Under the pieces are notes generated by a model, which made no database searches, had not been told where the DNA came from, and saw nothing but the letters and a program-made list of their open reading frames with translations. Of a DNA stretch of 64,000 bases, positions 7,843-17,619 are shown piece by piece. This stretch comes from Aurantibacter sp034110465 (lineage in GTDB: Bacteria; Bacteroidota; Bacteroidia; Flavobacteriales; Flavobacteriaceae). Position 1 is the stretch's first letter. Each line of letters starts with the position of its first letter. A program made the position numbers and the translations under genes. The stretch lies in contig JAWUZD010000003.1 in NCBI GenBank assembly GCA_034110465.1, forward strand, positions 186,001 to 250,000, in the 5' to 3' direction.

Positions 7843-10800
7843 TGAGAAAACTTATAACCTATTTTATAAAATATCACGTTGCTGTAAATGTCTTCATTTT
7901 GGCATTTTTTGTCTTTGGAGTTATTGGAATGTTTTCTTTAAAATCTTCTTTTTTCCCTTTAGTAGATGCCAAAATAATAAACATCTCTGTAACTTATCCT
8001 GGAGCTTCACCTCAAGAAATCGAAGAAGGTATTGTACTTCAAATTGAAGATAATTTAAAAGGCTTACAAGGTATTGATCGTGTAACTTCTGTCTCAAGAG
8101 AAAATAGTGGAACAATAACTGTAGAAATAAAAAAAGGAGAGAATATAGATTTTATGCTCCTTGAAGTTAAAAATGCGGTAGATAGAGTTCCAAGTTTTCC
8201 TACAGGAATGGAACCTTTAATAGTTTCAAAAAATGAAGAAGTTAGACAAACCATATCTTTTGCTTTAAGTGGAAAAGATATTTCTTTGAAAACATTAAAA
8301 CAACTAGGTAGAGATGTTGAAAATGATTTACGTGCTATAGATGGAATTTCTCAAATTCAAATCTCTGGTTATCCTGCTGAAGAAATTGAAATAGCTGTAA
8401 ATGAAACCGATTTATTGGCCTTTAATATTTCTTTTACAGATGTAGCACAAGCTGTAAGTTCTGCTAACATCTTAGTAACAGGAGGAACTATTAAAACAGA
8501 TGCTGAAGAATTTCTAATTCGTGCCAATAACAAATCCTATTACGGAAACGAACTTTCTAATATTATAATAAAAGCAACTCCAGAAGGAAAAGTAGTCCGT
8601 TTAAAAGATGTTGCTATTATTAGAGATCGTTTTTCCGAAACACCAAACGCTACCTATTTTAATCAAGACTTAGCTGTAGACATTACTGTTACAAGCACCA
8701 ATACGGAAGATTTAATGTCTTCTGCAGAAAAAGTTAGAAACTATATTGAAGTTTATAACCAAAAATATAATAATGTTCAGTTAAATATTGTTAGAGATTT
8801 ATCTATAACCTTAAATCAGCGTACGGCACTTTTAGCAGAAAATGCTATAGTAGGAATGCTTTTAGTTTTAGTATTCTTATCGCTTTTCTTAAACACAAGA
8901 TTAGCCTTTTGGGTTGCTTTTGGTTTGCCTATTTCGTTTTTAGGAATGTTTATTTTTGCGGGTCAGTTTGATGTAACCATAAATGTATTATCTCTTTTTG
9001 GGATGATTATTGTTATTGGAATTTTGGTAGATGATGGTATTGTAATCGCAGAAAACATTTATCAACACTACGAAAAAGGAAAAACACCAATACAAGCTGC
9101 TATAGATGGCACAATGGAAGTTATTCCGCCAGTAGTTTCGGCCATAATAACAACACTTCTTGCTTTCTCACTTTTCCTATTCTTGGATAGTAGAATTGGT
9201 GAATTTTTTAGTGAGGTATCCGTAATTGTTATTTTAACACTAGTTGTTTCTTTAGTTGAAGCTTTAATTATTTTACCAGCGCATTTAGCACATTCTAAAG
9301 CACTAAGACCACAAGTTGAAGAAGAAAACCCTTCAAAATTGAAACTTTTTTTCGGAAAAATGCGTGTTATAAATCAGTTTGGAGATAAAATAATGAGCTA
9401 CTTGAGAGATCGTATTTATGCGCCAGCTTTACAATTTGTTTTAGAATTTAAGTTTTTAGCTTTAGGGATTTTTATAGGATTATTAGTATTAACATTTGGT
9501 TCTATTGGTGGCGGAATTATTGGTGTTACGTTATTTCCAAGTATTGCTAGTGATAGAGTTACAATAGAATTAGAAATGCCAAATGGTACTAACCAAAAAG
9601 TGACGGATTCTATAATTTCTATGATTGAAGAAAAATCGTTTATAGTAAATAAAGAATTAACAAATCAATATTTAGGAGGCACAAATAAGCAGTTGTTTGA
9701 AAATACTATTTTAACTTTAAGTAGCAGTTCAAGCGCCAGACTACAAATAAACATGTTACCTGGAGAAGAAAGACCAGATGTTATAAAATCTTCTTTAGTT
9801 GCCAATAGACTTAGAGAATTGGTAGGTCCGGTTATTGGAACAGAACGTTTAAGTTTTGGCTCTGGAGGAAATTTTGGAGGTAGTCCTGTTTCTGTATCTT
9901 TATTAAGTAATAATATAGATGAATTAAAAGCTGCTAAAAAAGAGCTTAAAAGTGTTTTAGAAAAAAACCCTTTACTTAAAGATATTTCTGATAATGATCC
10001 TGCAGGAATTAAAGAAATAAGGTTACAACTTAAAGAAAGTGCTTATTTATTAGGCTTAGATTTACGCACTATTATGAGTCAAGTTCGTGCTGGTTTTTTT
10101 GGTACGCAAGCACAACGTTTTCAACGTGGACAAGACGAAATTAGAGTTTGGGTAAGATACGACAGAGAAAACAGATCTTCTATAAACGATTTAGATGATA
10201 TGCGTATAATAATACCAACTGGAGAACGCGTTAACCTAAAAGATATTGCTAGCTATACTATAGTTCGTGGAGATGTAGCCATAAATCATCTAGAAGGACA
10301 AAGAGAAATTCAAGTTTCGGCAGATTTAAAAGATCCAAGTCAAAGTGCTACAGATATTTTAGATGACATAAAAGAAAACACAATAAAAGAAATTCAATCA
10401 AAGTACCCAACTATTACTGCTTCATTCGAAGGACAAAATCGAGAAGCTAGTAAATTGGCTAGCTCACTAAAAAAAGCAGGAATACCAATTTTAATTTTAA
10501 TTTATATCACCATTGCGTTTACATTTAGAAGCTATAGTCAGCCTATTTTATTATTACTTTTAATTCCGTTTAGTTTAACTGCAGTTGCTTGGGGACATTG
10601 GCTTTTAGGGTTCTCTGTAAATATCTTATCTCTTTTAGGAATTATAGCACTTATTGGAATTATGGTTAATGACGGCTTGGTCTTAATAGGCAGGTTTAAT
10701 AGCAATCTTAAAGAAGGATTAAAGTTTGACCAGGCGTTATTAGAAGCTGGAAAATCTCGTTTTAGAGCTATATTCCTTACTTCTTTAACAACTGTTGCCG

Positions 10801-11039
10801 GTTTAGCACCTCTTCTTTTAGAAAAAAGCAGACAGGCACAGTTTTTAAAACCTATGGCTATTTCTATCTCTTTTGGAATTGCTTATGCAACAATACTTAC
10901 ATTATTGGTGTTACCTCTTTTCTTAGCTTTTAGTAACAATATTAAGAAAAATGGAAAATGGCTAATTACAGGAAATGAAGTCACAAAAGAAGAAGTTGAA
11001 CGCGCTATTAAAGAACAAAAAGATGAAAATGAACATTAA
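7842..11039 (+). CDS. RND family efflux transporter, inner-membrane pump
   Basis: The 1065 aa proton-driven pump has the AcrB/MdtB layout: TM1 near residue 15, a large porter domain, TM2-6, a second large periplasmic loop and TM8-12. The TM4 proton-relay pair is present (GILVDDGIVIAENIY, Asp-Asp near 396). The equivalent in TM10 reads GIMVNDGLVLIG. The sequence looks like the hydrophobic-drug (HAE-1) or divalent-cation-related group; substrate choice cannot be settled by eye. It overlaps both neighbours (adaptor by 1 nt, outer-membrane factor by 17 nt), so all three are co-translated. Confidence 0.95.
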   Translation: MRKLITYFIKYHVAVNVFILAFFVFGVIGMFSLKSSFFPLVDAKIINISVTYPGASPQEIEEGIVLQIEDNLKGLQGIDRVTSVSRENSGTITVEIKKGENIDFMLLEVKNAVDRVPSFPTGMEPLIVSKNEEVRQTISFALSGKDISLKTLKQLGRDVENDLRAIDGISQIQISGYPAEEIEIAVNETDLLAFNISFTDVAQAVSSANILVTGGTIKTDAEEFLIRANNKSYYGNELSNIIIKATPEGKVVRLKDVAIIRDRFSETPNATYFNQDLAVDITVTSTNTEDLMSSAEKVRNYIEVYNQKYNNVQLNIVRDLSITLNQRTALLAENAIVGMLLVLVFLSLFLNTRLAFWVAFGLPISFLGMFIFAGQFDVTINVLSLFGMIIVIGILVDDGIVIAENIYQHYEKGKTPIQAAIDGTMEVIPPVVSAIITTLLAFSLFLFLDSRIGEFFSEVSVIVILTLVVSLVEALIILPAHLAHSKALRPQVEEENPSKLKLFFGKMRVINQFGDKIMSYLRDRIYAPALQFVLEFKFLALGIFIGLLVLTFGSIGGGIIGVTLFPSIASDRVTIELEMPNGTNQKVTDSIISMIEEKSFIVNKELTNQYLGGTNKQLFENTILTLSSSSSARLQINMLPGEERPDVIKSSLVANRLRELVGPVIGTERLSFGSGGNFGGSPVSVSLLSNNIDELKAAKKELKSVLEKNPLLKDISDNDPAGIKEIRLQLKESAYLLGLDLRTIMSQVRAGFFGTQAQRFQRGQDEIRVWVRYDRENRSSINDLDDMRIIIPTGERVNLKDIASYTIVRGDVAINHLEGQREIQVSADLKDPSQSATDILDDIKENTIKEIQSKYPTITASFEGQNREASKLASSLKKAGIPILILIYITIAFTFRSYSQPILLLLLIPFSLTAVAWGHWLLGFSVNILSLLGIIALIGIMVNDGLVLIGRFNSNLKEGLKFDQALLEAGKSRFRAIFLTSLTTVAGLAPLLLEKSRQAQFLKPMAISISFGIAYATILTLLVLPLFLAFSNNIKKNGKWLITGNEVTKEEVERAIKEQKDENEH

Positions 11040-12345
11040 AATAGTTTTAATAATTGCCATTACTCTCAGCTTTCAGAATATAATAGCTCAAGAATTAATT
11101 TCACCTAAAAAAGCAGTAGAATTAGCTTTAGAGCATAATTATGGAATTAAAATATCTAATCAAGCAGTAGAAATTGCTAAAAACAATTCAGCTTTATTAA
11201 ATTCAGGCTACTTACCTACTTTAACTGGAAATGCTGGAGCGACTTATAATTTAGATGATACAGTTGCAGAATTTGCTGATGGTAGAGTTACTACATTAAA
11301 TGGCGCAGAAAGTTCAAGATACAATGCATCTTTAAACTTAAACTATACGCTTTTTGATGGATTAGGAAGGCACTACAACTATAAGCAATTAAAAGAACAA
11401 TATAATTTATCTGAGCTTGAAGCAAGAGCAACCATAGAAAATACAGTAATTCAGTTATTTACAACCTATTATAATGTCGCACAATTATCTGAAAATCTTA
11501 ACGCTTTACAAGAAACAATAACTATATCTAAAAACCGACTAACTCGTTCTGAATACCAGTTTGAATATGGTCAAAACTCAAAAATTGTAGTTTTAAATGC
11601 TGAAGTAGATATCAATAACGACAGTATAAATATTGTTAACACAAGACAGCTATTAAATAATGCCAAACGAGACTTGAATTTTATTTTAGGAAACAAAGTT
11701 GATTCTAATTTTAATGTTGAAACGGATTTAGATATTAAAATTATTAAAAACAAAGCATTGTTATTAGAAAGTTCTAAAGTTAGAAATATTGCTTTATTAC
11801 AAACTGACAAGTCCATTTTAATAAACCAACTAAGCCTAAAATCTAATAAATCAGGATTATTACCAATTATAGGATTAACTGGAACTTACGGATGGAATAA
11901 AAACAATAATAACGCAGCATCTTTTATAGACAACTCCCGAAATAATGGCTTATCTGGTGGTGTAAATTTAAGTTGGAATTTATTTGATGGAGGCACCACA
12001 ATAACCAACATAAAAAATGCTAAACTAAATATTGAAACTCAAAAAATTGAAAAAGAGCGAGTTTTGATAGATATTGAACGTAATTTTAATAATACTTGGG
12101 ACGATTATTCTAACAAACTACTAATTTATGAAATTCAAGAAGAGAATATTAAAACAGCTCAAAATAACTTTGAGAGGACTCTAGAAAAATTTAAAATAGG
12201 ACAAGTTAACTCTATTGAATTTAGACAAGCGCAATTAAATTTATTGAATACTGAACTAAGTAAAACACAAGCAAAATTTAATGCTAAACTTTCAGAATTA
12301 TTAGTATTACAATTATCTGGTGAATTATTAAATACTGAATTTTAA
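11023..12345 (+). CDS. TolC family outer-membrane efflux factor
   Basis: The 440 aa protein forms the outer-membrane exit duct of the RND pump. After a signal peptide ending near IIAQ it shows two repeats of about 200 residues, each with long helices and beta hairpins, as in TolC. The repeat signature is in NLSWNLFDGGTTITNI and its first-half counterpart NLNYTLFDGLGRHYNY. The start is placed at 11023 (MKMNIKIVL), which gives a clean Lys-rich signal peptide. The frame extends back to 10975, but that would put 16 charged residues before the signal. ATG 11029 is also possible. Confidence 0.92.
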   Translation: MKMNIKIVLIIAITLSFQNIIAQELISPKKAVELALEHNYGIKISNQAVEIAKNNSALLNSGYLPTLTGNAGATYNLDDTVAEFADGRVTTLNGAESSRYNASLNLNYTLFDGLGRHYNYKQLKEQYNLSELEARATIENTVIQLFTTYYNVAQLSENLNALQETITISKNRLTRSEYQFEYGQNSKIVVLNAEVDINNDSINIVNTRQLLNNAKRDLNFILGNKVDSNFNVETDLDIKIIKNKALLLESSKVRNIALLQTDKSILINQLSLKSNKSGLLPIIGLTGTYGWNKNNNNAASFIDNSRNNGLSGGVNLSWNLFDGGTTITNIKNAKLNIETQKIEKERVLIDIERNFNNTWDDYSNKLLIYEIQEENIKTAQNNFERTLEKFKIGQVNSIEFRQAQLNLLNTELSKTQAKFNAKLSELLVLQLSGELLNTEF

Positions 12346-12349
12346 AATA

Positions 12350-12532
12350 ATGTTTGAACATTTTTTTCAATGTCCTTATTGTTGGGAAGATATTTCTATG
12401 CTTTTAGATAGTAGTATTAGAAAACAAACCTATGTAGAAGATTGCGAAGTTTGTTGTAATCCTATAGAAATAACACCAAAATTTGATAAAAACGAGCTAA
12501 TTAGCTTTCAAGTAGAAAATATTGAACAATAA
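12350..12532 (+). CDS. CPXCG-type cysteine-rich small protein
   Basis: This 60 aa protein has two Cys pairs, CPYC (residues 8-11) and CEVC (about 36-39), with a following CC. They form a small zinc-ribbon. It matches the short CPXCG motif family widespread in proteobacteria and Bacteroidetes, of unknown function. It starts 4 nt after the TolC-like gene and may ride on the efflux transcript, although its job is probably unrelated. Confidence 0.85.
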   Translation: MFEHFFQCPYCWEDISMLLDSSIRKQTYVEDCEVCCNPIEITPKFDKNELISFQVENIEQ

Positions 12533-12546
12533 TTTTTAAAATATAC

Positions 12547-12576
12547 TTGTTTAATTCAAAAACCATTGTATATTTG
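12547..12576 (+). promoter_or_regulatory. Promoter of the initiator tRNA gene
   Basis: A perfect -7 box TATATTTG (12569-12576) is preceded by TTG at 12547-12549 with a 19 nt spacer, matching the Bacteroidetes TTTG-N17-23-TAnnTTTG promoter. It lies about 70 nt before the mature tRNA. Confidence 0.7.
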
Positions 12577-12648
12577 CAGTCCGAAACACAAAGGTCAGTA
12601 TTATGAGCTGAAAGTTAAAAGCTAAGTAAAGTGTTTCAGATTATATAT

Positions 12649-12721
<73 letters not shown>

Positions 12722-12730
12722 CTAAGCAAG

Positions 12731-12763
12731 ACGCATCACTAGAAATAGTTGGTGCGTTTTTTT
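12731..12763 (+). terminator. Terminator of the tRNA-fMet gene
   Basis: ACGCATCA pairs with TGGTGCGT around an internal loop, followed by seven T. It starts 10 nt after the tRNA. Confidence 0.75.
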
Positions 12764-12841
12764 GTTTCAAAGAACTTCTAAATCAAACTCAAAAAAAGCA
12801 ACTAAAACCGACAAAACACATAAATTAAAATATCATTTCAG

Positions 12842-12849
12842 TATCTTTG
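12842..12849 (+). promoter_or_regulatory. Bacteroidetes -7 box for the secreted protease
   Basis: TATCTTTG matches TAnnTTTG and ends 41 nt before the ATG at 12891. It supports that start over the in-frame ATG at 12762, which lies in the tRNA terminator. Confidence 0.6.
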
Positions 12850-12890
12850 GTTTGAAACATATTAACTGCAACTATCTACAAACCAATACC

Positions 12891-15698
12891 ATGAAACAAA
12901 ACTCCTTATTCCTGCTTGTTTTTACATTATTATTCAACACAATAATTCATTCACAAAACACTAGAAAACCTTTACAAATTGCAGATGAGCTTAATTTAAA
13001 ATTAACCTCAACAAAATCATACTTCCATAACTCTAAGAAAGGAATTATTTATACTAAAACCTTCACAAACAAAAACTCCGCATACATAAAACTTCACATT
13101 AACTCATTTGATTTAAGTCCTGGAGATTATGTAAAAGTTTTTTCAAAAGATGGAGAAGAATATATCTATTCTGAAAAAGGAAAAATTGTTGGAGAAAACA
13201 AAGAAATGATTAGTGAATTTTGGACAGGAACAATTTGGAGTGATAAAATTACTATAGAATTATATTCAAACGGAAATAATAAAAATCATTTCGGATTTAA
13301 TATTGACAGAGTTGCTTATGGTCATTCTGCAGATAGAATAAATAGAGCTGTTGAATCTTTAGATACACCATTTATACCGGAATCAATTTGCTCTGCTGAC
13401 GATAAAGAAGCTATAGTATGCTACGATGGAACAGAAATGGGCCGTAAAGCAGAAGCCGTTTGTAGATTACTTATTGGCGGTGGCGGATTATGTACAGGTT
13501 GGTTATTAGGTTGTGATGGTAACGTTATGACAAATAATCACTGTATAGGAAGCGCTACAGATGCAAATAATACTGATTTTTTATTTAACTATCAGTATGA
13601 TAACTGTGCTGGAACAGTAAATGCAACATCAGACTTACAAGCAACTTCTGCAACATTCATTCAAACAAGTGGAACTTTAGATTTCACTTTAGTAAAACTA
13701 CCCGTTAATCCAACACCAACATATGGGTATTTAAGTTTATCATCAAATATCGCAGCCGTTGGAGAAAGAATTTATATCCCTCAACATCCAGGAGGAAGAC
13801 GTAAAGAAATAGCCGTTAATACAGATGTTGGTGGAGACTCAAATGGATTTGCTATGATAACTAATATTGGAGGTGGCGGAAACCGAGTAACTTACCAATG
13901 TGATACGGAAGGTGGAAGTTCTGGATCTCCAGTTATTCGTTTTGATGATAATTTAGTCGTAGCCATTCATAATACTGGTGGTTGTCCAAATGGAGCATCA
14001 GGAAGAAGCGACGAAATTATTGCTGCAATTGCGGCCAATATGCCACCATGTGGTGTAGATGATAATAACCCTAGCGCACCTTTTGTTTCTGCATACTCTA
14101 ATACACTTCAGCCTGTAAACGAAGCCACAGATTGTTCTTTTCAAGATATAGATTTAACTGTGCGTATTGCTACTGTTGCTACTCAAAATGCAGACATTAC
14201 ACTTACTGCTACTGGTGGTACTGCCACAAATATGAATGATTATGAATTGATCACTTCGAATATAACATTTTTAGCTGGAGACGACACAAATAAAACCGCT
14301 ACTTTAAGAATTTATAACGATGCTTTTGTTGAAGGTGATGAAAATATAATTATCTCTCTATCGCTAAATGCTAATGGTGGTAATGCGCAACTAGGAACAG
14401 TTACCGAATTTAACGTTACTATTTTAGACAATGATTATAACCCAAATATTGGAGGAACAACTACCTTTTTCTCAAACGATTTTGAAAGTGATTTATCTGA
14501 TTTTACTATTACAGGTGGACCAGACACTAATTTTGCTATTGGAAATGCTGCAGCATCAACATCTACCTATTTAGATACAACTGCCAACACAACAAATTTT
14601 ATTTTTGCAAATGATGATGCTTGTAATTGTGATATGAATGAAGAACGAATAACTATTGCAAATGCTTTTGATTTCTCTACAGTAAATGAAGTCTCTTTAA
14701 ATTTTGATTATGTTTATGGAGATGAAAATGGATCTATATATGACAACAACGCTTTTGTACAAGTTTCTACTGATAATGGGACAACTTGGATTAATATAGG
14801 CAATGAGTTACCAATAGCAACTTGGGAAAACAAAACTGTAGATTTATCTACTTACGCAGGACAATCCAATATAAAAATAGCATTTTTATACAGCGATTTA
14901 ACAAACTTTGCTTATGGCTTAGCTTTAGATAATATAACAGTAACCGGATTAGGTAATGCAGATATTCAATCTACAGTAAATACAGGTTCTGCAACCTTAC
15001 TACCTCTTAGCAATTTAGGAATAATAAATGCTTACGACACTTCAAGTGGAAACATTATGGCAACTATTACAAATACAGATAATTCAGACTTTAGCTGTAC
15101 TTCTATTGAGGTATCAAGAGCCGGAAATACTGCACAATCTTATAACGGAAGCGTTGCTCCAGCACTAGTTGCAGAAAAAACCTTTACAATTACACCAACT
15201 AATACAAACCCAAGCTCCAATAATACTATAGCATTTTATTTTACTGAAACAGAATTAAGTGGTTGGGAAACAGCAACATCAGATTCAAGAGCTAATCTTA
15301 GAGCTTTAAAAGATAATGGCTCGACATCAGAAGATGTTGCAACAACAATAACATCATTTGGTGTTAATTCTATTGTAACAGCCACATTTACCTCAGGCAT
15401 TAATGGAACATACTACTTTGGAAATCTTGCGTTTTTAAGTACCAATAACTTCAACTTTAACAACAGTTTTAGCATATACCCTAATCCTGTAACAAATGAA
15501 TTAAATATAAAAGCTGGAAAAAACAACTTACCAACTAGCATTTCTATTCATAATATACTAGGTCAAGTAATGTTTAAAAAGGCTATTAACACTGAAAACG
15601 ATTTAAAAATTAATACTTCAAGTTTATCTAACGGAATGTATTTTTTAACTATAGGAACAGATGTAGCTAATCAAACTATTAAATTCTTAAAAAAATAA
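12891..15698 (+). CDS. Secreted trypsin-like serine protease with T9SS sorting domain
   Basis: The 935 aa exported protein begins with a signal peptide of about 22 residues (ending IIHSQ). An N-terminal beta domain precedes a trypsin-like domain with a full triad: His217 (NNHCIG), Asp264 (TLDFTLV) and Ser344 (GSSGSP). A Calx-beta domain follows at about 430-525, then a jelly-roll-like segment (about 530-690), a variable region and a C-terminal type A T9SS domain (about 855-935) containing YPNPV, LGQV and GMYFLT. The C-terminal signal directs export by the T9SS, whose core gldKLMN lies 12 kb downstream. It is likely a lysyl- or Arg-type endopeptidase; the specificity is unproven. Confidence 0.92.
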   Translation: MKQNSLFLLVFTLLFNTIIHSQNTRKPLQIADELNLKLTSTKSYFHNSKKGIIYTKTFTNKNSAYIKLHINSFDLSPGDYVKVFSKDGEEYIYSEKGKIVGENKEMISEFWTGTIWSDKITIELYSNGNNKNHFGFNIDRVAYGHSADRINRAVESLDTPFIPESICSADDKEAIVCYDGTEMGRKAEAVCRLLIGGGGLCTGWLLGCDGNVMTNNHCIGSATDANNTDFLFNYQYDNCAGTVNATSDLQATSATFIQTSGTLDFTLVKLPVNPTPTYGYLSLSSNIAAVGERIYIPQHPGGRRKEIAVNTDVGGDSNGFAMITNIGGGGNRVTYQCDTEGGSSGSPVIRFDDNLVVAIHNTGGCPNGASGRSDEIIAAIAANMPPCGVDDNNPSAPFVSAYSNTLQPVNEATDCSFQDIDLTVRIATVATQNADITLTATGGTATNMNDYELITSNITFLAGDDTNKTATLRIYNDAFVEGDENIIISLSLNANGGNAQLGTVTEFNVTILDNDYNPNIGGTTTFFSNDFESDLSDFTITGGPDTNFAIGNAAASTSTYLDTTANTTNFIFANDDACNCDMNEERITIANAFDFSTVNEVSLNFDYVYGDENGSIYDNNAFVQVSTDNGTTWINIGNELPIATWENKTVDLSTYAGQSNIKIAFLYSDLTNFAYGLALDNITVTGLGNADIQSTVNTGSATLLPLSNLGIINAYDTSSGNIMATITNTDNSDFSCTSIEVSRAGNTAQSYNGSVAPALVAEKTFTITPTNTNPSSNNTIAFYFTETELSGWETATSDSRANLRALKDNGSTSEDVATTITSFGVNSIVTATFTSGINGTYYFGNLAFLSTNNFNFNNSFSIYPNPVTNELNIKAGKNNLPTSISIHNILGQVMFKKAINTENDLKINTSSLSNGMYFLTIGTDVANQTIKFLKK

Positions 15699-15713
15699 GG
15701 ACTCTTTATAAAC

Positions 15714-15750
15714 AAAAAAGGCTAAACTATATATAGTTTAGCCTTTTTTT
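15714..15750. terminator. Bidirectional terminator
   Basis: AAAAAAGGCTAAACTAT pairs perfectly with ATAGTTTAGCCTTTTTTT, giving a long stem flanked by A and T runs. It serves the protease gene and the convergent methyltransferase gene. Confidence 0.9.
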
Positions 15751-15760
15751 ATGCCCGTAA

Positions 15761-16366
15761 TTATTGCTTAATAAAAATTCCAAAAAACTCATTATTTTCT
15801 CTTGGAAGAATTGAATTGTAACATTTCTCTAATAATTTCACTTTAAAATTAGGTTCAAAATAAGACAAATATAGTTTTTTATCTCCTCCAAAAGGACGTT
15901 TCTCTAAATCACCAGTTAACGGAATATCAAACCATAAACCAACTAATTTACCCTTAAGTCTCAATAATTTGTGCATTTGATTTACATAAGCTAGACGTGT
16001 TTCTTTTAACGGTGGAAACGAGCAAAAAAATGTTTGTTCTATTATTAAGTCATATTGACCTTTGTGAGAAAAAAAATCTTGATGTAATAATTGATTATCA
16101 GGAAAACTTGGAGTTTTAAGTTTGAATTGATTTAAAGGTATGTCAGAAATATCCATAACATAAACATTAATAAACCCTATTTTAAATAAATACTCAGCTT
16201 CATAGGCATTTCCAGCACCAGGTATTAAAATAGATATGGTTTTATCTTCTAATTGATCAAAATACATTTTTAAAGGTGTGGACACAAAACCAATATCCCA
16301 ACCTATTTTATCTTCTTTATATCGATTTGTCCAATAATTCTTGGTTTCATGATCGTTAATATTCAT
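15761..16366 (-). CDS. SAM-dependent methyltransferase, TPMT family
   Basis: The 201 aa soluble protein resembles thiopurine S-methyltransferase-like enzymes. The N-terminal WTNRYKEDKIGWDIG segment and the SAM-binding motif I LIPGAGNAYEAEYL (about 46-59) are characteristic, followed by the acidic motif VYVMDIS. In bacteria such proteins methylate sulfur, selenium or tellurium compounds, or halides. The actual substrate is not predictable. It is a single gene between the protease and the divergent amine oxidase. Confidence 0.87.
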   Translation of the reverse strand: MNINDHETKNYWTNRYKEDKIGWDIGFVSTPLKMYFDQLEDKTISILIPGAGNAYEAEYLFKIGFINVYVMDISDIPLNQFKLKTPSFPDNQLLHQDFFSHKGQYDLIIEQTFFCSFPPLKETRLAYVNQMHKLLRLKGKLVGLWFDIPLTGDLEKRPFGGDKKLYLSYFEPNFKVKLLEKCYNSILPRENNEFFGIFIKQ

Positions 16367-16474
16367 AGTAAAGCTTTTGTCAAAGTAATAGATAATTCAT
16401 CTAAAAAAATAATATTTTAGAAACCTTGTGCTTATTTTCGTAGATTGGTATAGCAAAAATTAGTTTTAAGTACA

Positions 16475-17527
16475 ATGAATAAAAAACACCATAAATACAT
16501 TATAATTGGAGCTGGTATTTCTGGTTTAACTTCTGCGTATCAATTAATACAAAAAGGAAAAACTGAGTTTATTATTTTAGAAGGTAGAAACAGAATTGGC
16601 GGTCGTGTTCTAACTAAAGGCTTAGTAGATTTTGGTCCTGCTTGGTTTCAAGATAATCACGAAAACTTAAAACAATTATTACAAAATTTAGGCTTACGAA
16701 AATTTAATCAATACACTAAAGGCAAAAGCATTTTTGTTAAGAATACAATATCTCCTGCGCACTATTTTGAAAGTGATCAAACACAATCTTCTGCCCATAG
16801 AATATCTGGTGGAACGGAAGAACTAATTAGTGCTTTAAGCGAAAATTTTTTAGATAAAATAAAATTAAATACTATAGTTACAGAGCTAATAGATATAGAT
16901 AATATTTTAAATATTTTTACTAACAACGAAACTTATTCTGCTGAAAAAGTAATTATAACCTTACCTCCAAAATTAGCTAATCAGTTAAATTTCAAGCCAG
17001 AACTACCAGAACAACTTAACAATGCAATGGTAAATACGCATACTTGGATGAGTAATGCTATAAAAGTGGGATTAACCTTTAAAACCCCTTTTTGGAGAAC
17101 CAAAGGATTATCCGGTACTGTAATTGGGCAAAATGGACCTGTAACAGAATTGTATGATCATTGTAATTCTAACAATACAGCATTTAGTTTAATGGGATTT
17201 GTAAATGAAAACTTACGAGACATTTCTGCTGAAAACAGAAAAGAACTGATTTTAAATTATTTAGAGAATTATTTAGGAAAAGAAATCAAAAATTTTATTA
17301 GCTATCTTGAAAAAGATTGGTATTTAGATCAATTTACAACTAGTAATAACTTAAAAGAATTTTACGGGTCGCCAAACTATGGAAACCCTATATTTAGACA
17401 GCTATATATGTCTAGTAAACTTATTTTTTCTGGTACAGAAACATCACCCTATTTTGGTGGTTACTTAGAAGGAGCCGTAATTAGTGGTGTTTTATCTGCA
17501 GAAAAACTATTAAACACTGACATCTAA
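16475..17527 (+). CDS. FAD-dependent amine oxidase family protein
   Basis: The 350 aa flavoprotein has an N-terminal Rossmann motif IIIGAGISGLTSAYQL (about 9-24) followed by the amine-oxidase GG motif RIGGRV near 41-46. At the C-terminus is the FAD-contact segment GTETSPYFGGYLEGA. This is the monoamine oxidase / protoporphyrinogen-oxidase-like fold but shorter than eukaryotic MAO. No signal peptide is visible, so it should be cytosolic. The substrate is unknown and neighbours give no pathway context. Confidence 0.87.
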   Translation: MNKKHHKYIIIGAGISGLTSAYQLIQKGKTEFIILEGRNRIGGRVLTKGLVDFGPAWFQDNHENLKQLLQNLGLRKFNQYTKGKSIFVKNTISPAHYFESDQTQSSAHRISGGTEELISALSENFLDKIKLNTIVTELIDIDNILNIFTNNETYSAEKVIITLPPKLANQLNFKPELPEQLNNAMVNTHTWMSNAIKVGLTFKTPFWRTKGLSGTVIGQNGPVTELYDHCNSNNTAFSLMGFVNENLRDISAENRKELILNYLENYLGKEIKNFISYLEKDWYLDQFTTSNNLKEFYGSPNYGNPIFRQLYMSSKLIFSGTETSPYFGGYLEGAVISGVLSAEKLLNTDI

Positions 17528-17607
17528 AACTATTATTCTCATAATTTTAACTCAAAAAAATGTCTTGGAAATATATAACAGTTATCTCTTAAATAGTAAT
17601 AATTTAT

Positions 17608-17615
17608 TATTTTTG
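17608..17615 (+). promoter_or_regulatory. -7 box almost touching a start codon
   Basis: TATTTTTG matches TAnnTTTG and ends only 4 nt before the ATG at 17620. Transcription would begin at or next to the start codon, giving a leaderless mRNA. Confidence 0.45.
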
Positions 17616-17619
17616 ACAA

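Noticed and set aside
10975..11022. Extended start of the TolC-like gene
   Set aside because: It would place 16 highly charged residues before the signal peptide, inside the RND gene.
12762..12890. Extended start of the secreted protease adding 43 residues
   Set aside because: It starts in the tRNA terminator T-run and would bury the signal peptide; a promoter box lies between it and the chosen start.
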